DNA of 16,671 nt from Baffinella frigidus (lineage: Eukaryota; Cryptophyceae; Cryptomonadales; Baffinellaceae), in NCBI GenBank assembly GCA_026770585.1, contig MU646398.1, forward strand, positions 33,351-50,021. Direction: 5' to 3'. The number at the start of each line of letters is the position of its first letter. Position 1 is the first letter of the stretch. The notes below the pieces were generated by a model that was not told where the DNA came from, searched no databases, and saw only the letters and a program-made list of their open reading frames with translations. Below are positions 7,080-14,969 of this stretch, in pieces. Both the position numbers and the translations under genes were made by a program.

Positions 7080-7164
7080 TTAGGGCTTTGGGCGTGCCTC
7101 TGTTGTGAAGACGTAATCGGAAAGCGGGAGGACGCATGGCGGGCAGAAGAGTAGGTAGAGGTAC
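7080..7164 (-). CDS. Mannosidase terminal exon YLYLLF / TTEARPKP-stop
   Basis: Acceptor cgggcag|GTACCTC, phase 2 in. It encodes [20 protein letters not shown] then TEARPKP and TAA (7080-7082). YLYLLF and (N/T)TEA are the family's C-terminal signatures. The Thr-Glu pair is kept; the usual AHP is ARP. The last residues and the stop come from CCCTAAA-type repeat. Confidence 0.92.
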
Positions 7165-10100
7165 CTGCCCGCACAAGACGTTCAGAAAAACGGGGTCGGT
7201 AACAACGACTTTGAGAAACCTTGTACCAATCCGGTTGGGTTACTCGTGCCTCCCCACTCGAGGCTAGAAATGAGACTTTTTAAAACCCAGGGTTCCTTTT
7301 CAAGAGGTACCTGCCCACGCGAGATGTAATCCACCGTTACTTAAGTTAACGGAGGTTCCACTTTTGCTCTGAGACGTTCCACTCTCGACTTTTGTCTCAG
7401 TAGGCAGCGCTCTTCGGGGCTGCGCATCGAGCCAAACGGGCGGGGAACGCGAGATGATATCAGCAACTACAGTGGGCGGGGGTGGGGGGGGGGTTCACGG
7501 TTCACGGTTTAGGGTTTGTGGTGTACTTGAGGGTCCCGGTGAAGAGCTGTGCGTGCTACTACAGAGGTACCTCGCTCATAAGAAAGCGCCTCCCCCCATA
7601 GGACCACGATAGGGCCCTACGCATAGCCCTACTGTAGGGTCCTAGGAGGAGGCGGTTTCTCATGAGCGAGGTACCCCTGTAGTGATCGTTCAAGAAGGGG
7701 CGGCGGGCTTAGTTTAGCATGTATGGATTCAGGGCGTAGGGTGTAGGGTGTACTTGAGTGTCTCGGCGAAAAAGAAGGAGTCCAAACGGTCCAAGCGATT
7801 CATTTCCGGATTTCCCCCCCGGAAGTCCACGCCAGGTTTCGTCTAGGATGTCCGTAGGCACGACCCTATGTCCCTACGGTATCTCGCTACTGTAGTGTCC
7901 GATGGATTATCCACTGGGGTATTCACGAAATTTCGGGAGTCTAGAGGAGAGAGAGTACTTGAGGGTCTCGGCGAAGAAGAAGGAGTCCAAACGGTCCAGG
8001 CGGTTCATCTCCGGATTCCCTCCACGAAAGTTGACGTCTGCTACCGCCGTGTACCCGCTCCCCTTCCCTGCCGGTTTAGGGGTTTCAGTTTTAGGGTTTC
8101 GGGTTGAGGGTTTAGGGTCAGGCGGTTCAGTGACAGTATTGGCTCTTCAGCACTGCCGTGCACCAGCTCCCGTTCCCTGCCGGTCTGAGGTTTAGAAAGT
8201 GAAATTCAGGGTTTGGGGGTTAGAGTTTAGGGGTGAGGGGTTAGGGGTTAGGGGTGAGGGGTGAGGGGTGGGGGGTTTGGGGTTAGGGTTTAGGGTTTAG
8301 GGCGTAGGGTTCAGGGTCCACAGGGTCCAAGGTTCCAGTCAAGAGTCTCTCACGGTCCTGCACACGCCGCCTTCTGGTAACGAAAATTACTACACATTTC
8401 CTTCACTATCTTAGTACACGTTGTATACTTGGTGATATACGACTCTGGGCAGGTGACCTTTCGACATCTTCTTGTCTCGTGTCGCAACCAACCCTGAGTC
8501 TATCATTACTAGTAAAGGGACTATTACTATTACTAGTGAAGGGATTATTACTATGATTATGACTAGCGTGCGGGAGGCTGAGAACCGGGGAGTCGAGAGT
8601 GTTTCTCGATGGCCGTGAAGACCCTCCAGCCGAAGTCCGTGTACTTGCGGTTGCCCGCCACGCGCCACAGCACGAACTCGCAACGAAACTTACTGCACAT
8701 TCCCTTTACTATTACTAGTAAAGGGACTATTACTATTACCATTACTGGTGAAGGGACTTTACTATCTCTAGCAAAGGGACTATGACTGTTACTGTTACTG
8801 TTACTGTTACTATTACTAATACTATTACTATTTCTATTACTATGATTATTACTAGCGTTCGAGGACGAACCGGGCAGTCAAGAGTGTTTCTCGATGGCCG
8901 TGAAGACCCTCCAGCCGAAGTCCGTGTACTTGCGGTTGCCCGCCACGCGCCACAGCACGAACTCGCAACGAAACTTACTGCACATTCCCTTTACTATTAC
9001 TAGTAAAGGGACTATTACTATTACCATTACTGGTGAAGGGACTTTACTATCTCTAGCAAAGGGACTATGACTGTTACTGTTACTGTTACTGTTACTATTA
9101 CTAATACTATTACTATTTCTATTACTATGATTATTACTAGCGTTCGAGGACGAACCGGGCAGTCGAGAGTGTTTCTCGATGGCCGTGAAGACCCTCCAGC
9201 CGAAGTCCGTGTACTTGCGGTTGCCCGTCACGCGCCACAGCACGAACGCACTTTCCATCGTCTGTGGTTAGGGTTTAGGGTTTAGGGTATAGGTTTCAGG
9301 GTTTAGGGTTTAGGGTTCAGGGGTTTGGGTTTCCGGTTTCGGGTTTCGGGTTACGGGTTTCTGTTTTAGGGTTGAGAGGACCTGTGGCGAGAACTTCAGT
9401 TGACCGTTGAGGGTCAAAACCCTAAACCGATGATGAAACAAAGGCTTTTCAGAGATGAGTACCTCTGGTTGGGGGAGTCACGCAAATATTTAGACCTGTT
9501 TTTTACCACATAAAAATAAGCCCCAATAGGGAAACAGTTGTAAATATTTGTACCAGGATAAGGTAAAGTAACCTCGTGCCTGGCAGAATTTATGCCAGAC
9601 GCGAGGTTACTTTTATCTCATCCTGGTACAATGTTGAGGATTTGTGTAGTAAAGACTTTATATGTTCGGTTTTAAATAGGCCCCTCTAGCATTCTCGAGT
9701 GGCTCTGGCTGGGGGAGACACGTTGCCCGACGAGAAAACGGGCTTGCCGTTTAGGGTTCAATTAGGGATACCCGATGAGGAAAAATGGTTTCACAGGCCA
9801 CTGAGCAGAGACCGACGTCGATCTTGCCCAGAGTTTCGGGCAAGATTCGCCACGTTACTGGCGAAAGGATTTGCGGCGTGTACGGGAATCGTGGAGATGG
9901 ACCTTCTACTGAAGGCAACGGCGGCTGCTAAGTGGATGGTGGGGTATTCAAACGTCGATTTTCGTGACTTAGGTTTTGCACCTCTGGTCGGAGGAACGAA
10001 AACTTCATGGTGTTCGAAGGCACGAGAGATTCGCTGGCCCCGTCGGCTTACCTTTAATAAGCGGATGAAACAATGAGCCCTAAAATTCCTAAAATAATTG

Positions 10101-10434
10101 GCCCTGAGGGCCCTGAAACGTGCTCAACAGATGAGAAAAGCACCTCTGGTCGGAGGAGCGACAACTTCGTGTTGTTCGGCGAAAACCAAAAGGCTCAGGG
10201 TTTAGAGTTCAATCTTTACTATTCAACCTCTGCACCCTCAACCGATGAGGGGGGGGGGGGGTTCACATATGGCGAGGGTTTTCGGGTGTATGGCACCTCT
10301 GGTCGGAGGAGCGAGAATTTCATGGTGTTCGACGGCACCAGTTTCGCTGGCCCCGTCTTGCCCACCACGATGTCGTACTGCCGAGAGAGAGTGAGTGAGA
10401 GAGAGAGAGCGAGCGAGCGAGAGAGTGTGTGTGT

Positions 10435-10485
<51 letters not shown>

Positions 10486-12760
10486 AGAGAGAGAGAGAGA
10501 GAGAGTGTGTGTGTGTGTGGAAAGAGCGAGAGAGCGAGAGAGAGAGAGAGAGAGCGCGCGCGCGCGAGAGAGAGAGAGGGTGTATGTGTGAGACAGAGAG
10601 AGATACATCATAATGATCCGCGTGCATGCACCCTCTTCGCTGGCCTCGTCTTGCCTACCACGATCTCGTACTGCCAAGTCCAGTTAGAGAGGTTCAGGCT
10701 TTGGATCATTTAGAGCAATTGAGCGTTTGGATCATCCAAATTGAGGCTCGAGAGTAGCAAAGAAGAAGTCCTGCCGAGCCAACGAGCTTCGCTGGCCCCG
10801 TCATCGTGCCCAGCACGATTCCGTACTGCCGAGAGCCAGGGAAGGGCAGCCCGTGATATCTAGCCGTCTCAAAATGGTGGCCCGAAAACCCCCGTGGCAA
10901 ATCCCCCCGTCCGCCTGATAGTAGTAAATTCGTCAGTGCGGTACTCATCTAGGACACGCCGCCGGACGTGACCCTCCAGCACGGTCCACACGTAAACGGA
11001 CGCTCTCAGCGGCAAGGCAGGTTGCTGTGGAGCGCAGGTTGCAGCGTGGAGGGGTTCAGATGCAGCGCAGGAATTGTGGGCGGGGGCGGGGGAGGTGGGG
11101 ACGGTGGGGCGGAGGTGAGGGTGTGGGATGTGGGGTGTGGGGTGTGGGGTGTAGGGTGTAGGGTGTAGGGTGTAGGGTGTAGGGTGTGGGGTGTAGGGTG
11201 TAGGGTGTAGGGTGTAGGGTGTAGGGTGTAGGGTGTAGGGTGTAGGGTGTAGGGTGTAGGGTGTAGGGTGTAGGGTGTGGGGTGTAGGGTGTAGGGTGTA
11301 GGGTGTAGGGTGTAGGGTGTAGGGTGTACGCTCTCAGCGGCAAGGCCGGTGGCGGTAGCGTACATAGCCATGCAGCTCTCCATTATCGCCTCCGCGTCCA
11401 CCCTGCAGGCCGTTGAGTAATCAGCGCCCATAAACCCTAAACCCTCAACCGCGAATGCCGGTCCTTCACCGGCTGGGCCGCGGCCGAGGTCGAGAGGTCG
11501 ATGGGGGGGGGGGGACTTGTCTCAACGGTTCTGAAATGCTCGGGAGGTTCTGGAATCGTCAGGAGGTTTTAGTGCGGAGGGGCGGAGGAGCGGTAGAGCG
11601 CTTGCGGGAAAACTTGTCCGATTTCAACGAGAAATGTTTTCAGAAATTCAGAGAATTTGAACCAGAATCGTTTAGATGGACCGGTTTCTTGTCACGTCCT
11701 GGTACAAATTGTCTGACTTTCTGAAAATATTTCTCGTTGAATCGGACAAGTTTTCCCGCAAGCGCTCTACAATGATTGGCGGTGGTTCCCCGGCTGGTGT
11801 GTCCAAGGCCGAGGTCGGGAGGGGCGGGCGCGCAGGAGACTTTTCTCGACGGTTCTGGAATCATCAGGTGGGGTGGGGGGGAGGCGGTACAGAGATTGGC
11901 GGTGGTTTTCTGGGTCGGACTCGTACGCCAGCGCTAGCATGCCGGGCTACACCCTACACCCTACACCCTACACCCCTACACCCCTTCCACCCTACACCCT
12001 ACACCCTACACCCTACACCCCACACCCTACACCCCACACCCTACACCCCACACCCTACACCCTACATCCTAAACCCCAAACGCCGTCGTCAGGAGAGCGG
12101 TTCTGTAATCCTCAGGAGGGGATGCGAGGTAGGGGGGACGGGTACAGAGATTGGCGGTGGTTTTCTGGGTCCGACTCGTACGCCAGCGCTAGCATGCCGG
12201 GCGCAAAGCACGCCAGATGCTCCATTTTCTGCAGTGAATTATGCGGGGGGTTGAGGGTTTAGTGCTTGGGGTTCGGGGGGTAGGGTTTAGAGTGCAGGAT
12301 TTAGGCGCTAGCATGCCGGGCGCAAAGCACGCTAGATGCTCCATTTTCTGAAGAAGACGGGGGGGTTAGGATTTAATTGTTTGGTGTTGAGGGTGTGGGG
12401 TTCAGGAGTTAGGGTGCAGGGTTTGGGGTTCAAGGTTTAGGGTTTAGGGTTTAGGGTTCAGGGTTTAGGGTTCAGGGTTTAGGGTTTAGGGGTTTGGGTT
12501 TGGGGTTTGGGGTTTTGGAGTTTAGGGTTTAGGGTTTGGGATTTAGGGTTTAGGGTTTAGGGTTTAGGGTTTAGGGTTTAGGGTCGGAACCTTGATAGGC
12601 TCAGAAGAGGAGAAGGTCGCCTGCCCGAGGAACACCGTCCCTTGCGCATTACCTCGCACCTGAATGGTGATAGGGTTTACAGTTCATTCAGGGTTTAGGG
12701 TTCGGGATAATATATATATACCAACATACATACATATATATTTATCTATATATGTGTGTA

Positions 12761-12817
<57 letters not shown>

Positions 12818-14869
12818 ATATATGTATATATATGTATATATATATATGTATTCATTGGTTGTTGTTCAGGGTTTGTGGTTAAGGGTTTAGGGTTCAGGGT
12901 TCAGGGTTCAGGGTTTCAGGTTTAGGGTTTACGGTTTGGGGTTTGGGGTTCAGGGTAGGGGTGCAGGGTTTAGGGTCTCGGGGTTTATGGTTGAGGGTTT
13001 GAGGGTTTAGGGTGTGGGGTTCATGTGTATGTTCCAGGAACACTGTCCCCTACGCGTTGCCCCGCACCTGGGTCAGGGGTTAAGTCAACTTCCGGCAACT
13101 TCCGTCAACGTTGCAACTTCCGGCAACTAAGGATCCGTCAACTTTGGGAAAGAACCCCAGCGTCACGAAATTGGCGAGACCAAATCAGCCTGAGATGGAC
13201 CACTCGAGAATGCTAGAGGATCCTATTCATATGTGGGGTTGTAAAAATTTGTACCAGGATAGGGTGTTCCAACCTCGCGCCTAGCCAATAGATGGCTAGT
13301 TACGTGACCAAACAACGAAAGTTACTACACAAATGCCCATTTTTAAAAGCATGTCGGTTTTAAATAGGCCCCTCTAGCATTCCTGTGTGGATCGAGAGTT
13401 TCCCGGATGGGGTCCCCGCACGTCGCTAGGGTTTAGGCTTTAGTGTTTAGGAGGGTTTAGTAGGGTTTGGGGTTTAGGATTTATTGGATTTTCAGGGTTT
13501 AGGAGTTAGGGTGTAGGGTTGAGAGAGAGCTGGACCTTTTCGAGCGTTTCCCGGACGGTTTCTGATAACGTCTGTCACATATCTCGCATTGTGTAGGGCC
13601 TTATTTCAAACGCCAGGAGGTCACGTACCCTCCGGAAATTCCAGAGGGCACGTGGCCAAGCCCGCACGTGTCTGGTACAAACTTAACAACCACATTTAAG
13701 AAATAGTCCCGTTTCTGGCCTTGCCACGCCAGAGTGGAGGAAGGGGGAAAATGTTTTTTGGCGCGGATTTCCGTGCTTTTGACTTTTGAAAACCATTGCC
13801 CCTGTGGGGAAATTGACTTTTGGCAACCCCTTGGAAGACTCTTGCGTGGTGAGTGGGGAGGTAGACCTTTTCAAGCGTTTCCCGGATGGTGTCCGCAAAC
13901 GTCTGTCGCATATCTCGCATTGTGTAGGGCCGCAGTAGGTACTGCACACGTGTTCAGCGTTGAGGGTTTAGGATTTAGGTGCATCGACACACCGTCAAAT
14001 CTCATCGACACACCGTCATGTCGCATCGGCACACCCACCAGTCGCATCGACACACCCGCAAGAGTCATCGATGTACACACTTAAGGCTCATTGCCTTTTG
14101 TATCACTCAACTCAATGCTTGCGGGACTATCTAGGACCTGTGTTGAGAGGAATAAAGAAGAAGACACCAGGTGCTTCAACACACTTCAGTCGCATCGACA
14201 CACAAACCAGCCTCATCTCCACCCTATCAACCCTCACCGATCCGTCTAAACCCTAAACCGCAGAGCCGCACCTGCACCCTCAACCATAAGCCGCACCTCC
14301 ACCCTAACTCCTCAACCCTAAAGGAAGAACCTGTTTCAGAAGATACTCGTAGAAGCTGTCCCCCCCCGAGCCCATCGATACCCGATCTGACGTAAACCTG
14401 TTTCAGTGTTGAGGATTGAGGGTTGAGGGTCCAGGCTTTAGGGTGTAGGGGTGTGACATCACGACCCGATCAGACGCGAACCCGAATACGGGTTCAGGGT
14501 TCACGATTCAGGGTTTAGGGTGTAGGGGTTAAGGCGAGGGGCGCAAGGAGAAGGGCGGAGCGCAAAGGGGGGGGGGGGTAGACCTGCTCTCGCGAGGGTG
14601 CACGTCTGTCGCAAAGAGGCGGTTGACGGACGCTTCTTAACCTAATACCTCATAAGTAAGAAACCTCTCTTTCAGATTCCTCACGACCTGTTGCTGGCAA
14701 TAAGGGTCCATGTATAGGGTGCGTTTAGAGTTTAGGGTTGAGGGCTGCGTAGACCTGCTCTCGCGCGGGTGCACGTCTGTCGCAAAGAGGCGGTTGACGG
14801 ACGTCTGCGCGGTTGCTTTCCGTGCATTGCGCGACTGCGAACAACGGGGTGGTATCATTGAGTGATATC

Positions 14870-14900
<31 letters not shown>

Positions 14901-14921
14901 GCTCGCGCGAGCGCTCTCTCG

Positions 14922-14969
<48 letters not shown>

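Larger units (their letters stand above)
8586..9261 (+). repeat. 285-bp tandem repeat with mannosidase exon
   Basis: GTTTCTCGAT recurs at 8601, 8886 and 9171, an exact 285-base period. The first two units differ by about one base in the stretch I compared. Each unit holds one exon copy plus an ACTATTACTATT/CTGTTACTGTT microsatellite. A decayed fourth trace precedes it (8375-8585). Confidence 0.9.

Noticed and set aside
8586-9156. GA-type or GC-type splice donors that would suggest a dinoflagellate
   Set aside because: A plain G|GTTC donor with correct phase was found for the FVLWR exon, and all other donors in both genes are GT.
8878-9258. One continuous 126-codon mannosidase fragment
   Set aside because: It joins two tandem exon copies through a translated ACTATT microsatellite (SNSNSNS, VIVIV). 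Splice sites and phases show separate exons.
10073-10713. Open frames rich in RERERE and SLSLSL on both strands
   Set aside because: They are translations of a GA/CT microsatellite that lies in an intron of the mannosidase gene.
11117-11328. Regular short repeats as a possible CRISPR array
   Set aside because: The units are contiguous heptamers without spacers, in a eukaryotic intron.
11006-11431. 141- and 95-codon frames with HPTPYTL repeats
   Set aside because: The repeat is the GGGTGTA array read in frame. Only the first part (to GLAAES) is a real exon, ending at a GT donor at the array edge.
11676-12262. 192- and 129-codon + strand frames
   Set aside because: They are antisense to mannosidase exon copies and run through the CCCTACA array and a foldback.
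13683-13949. 88- and 83-codon - strand frames
   Set aside because: The second contains the true 25-codon exon (13867-13941), but the rest reads past its AAG|GT donor into intron.
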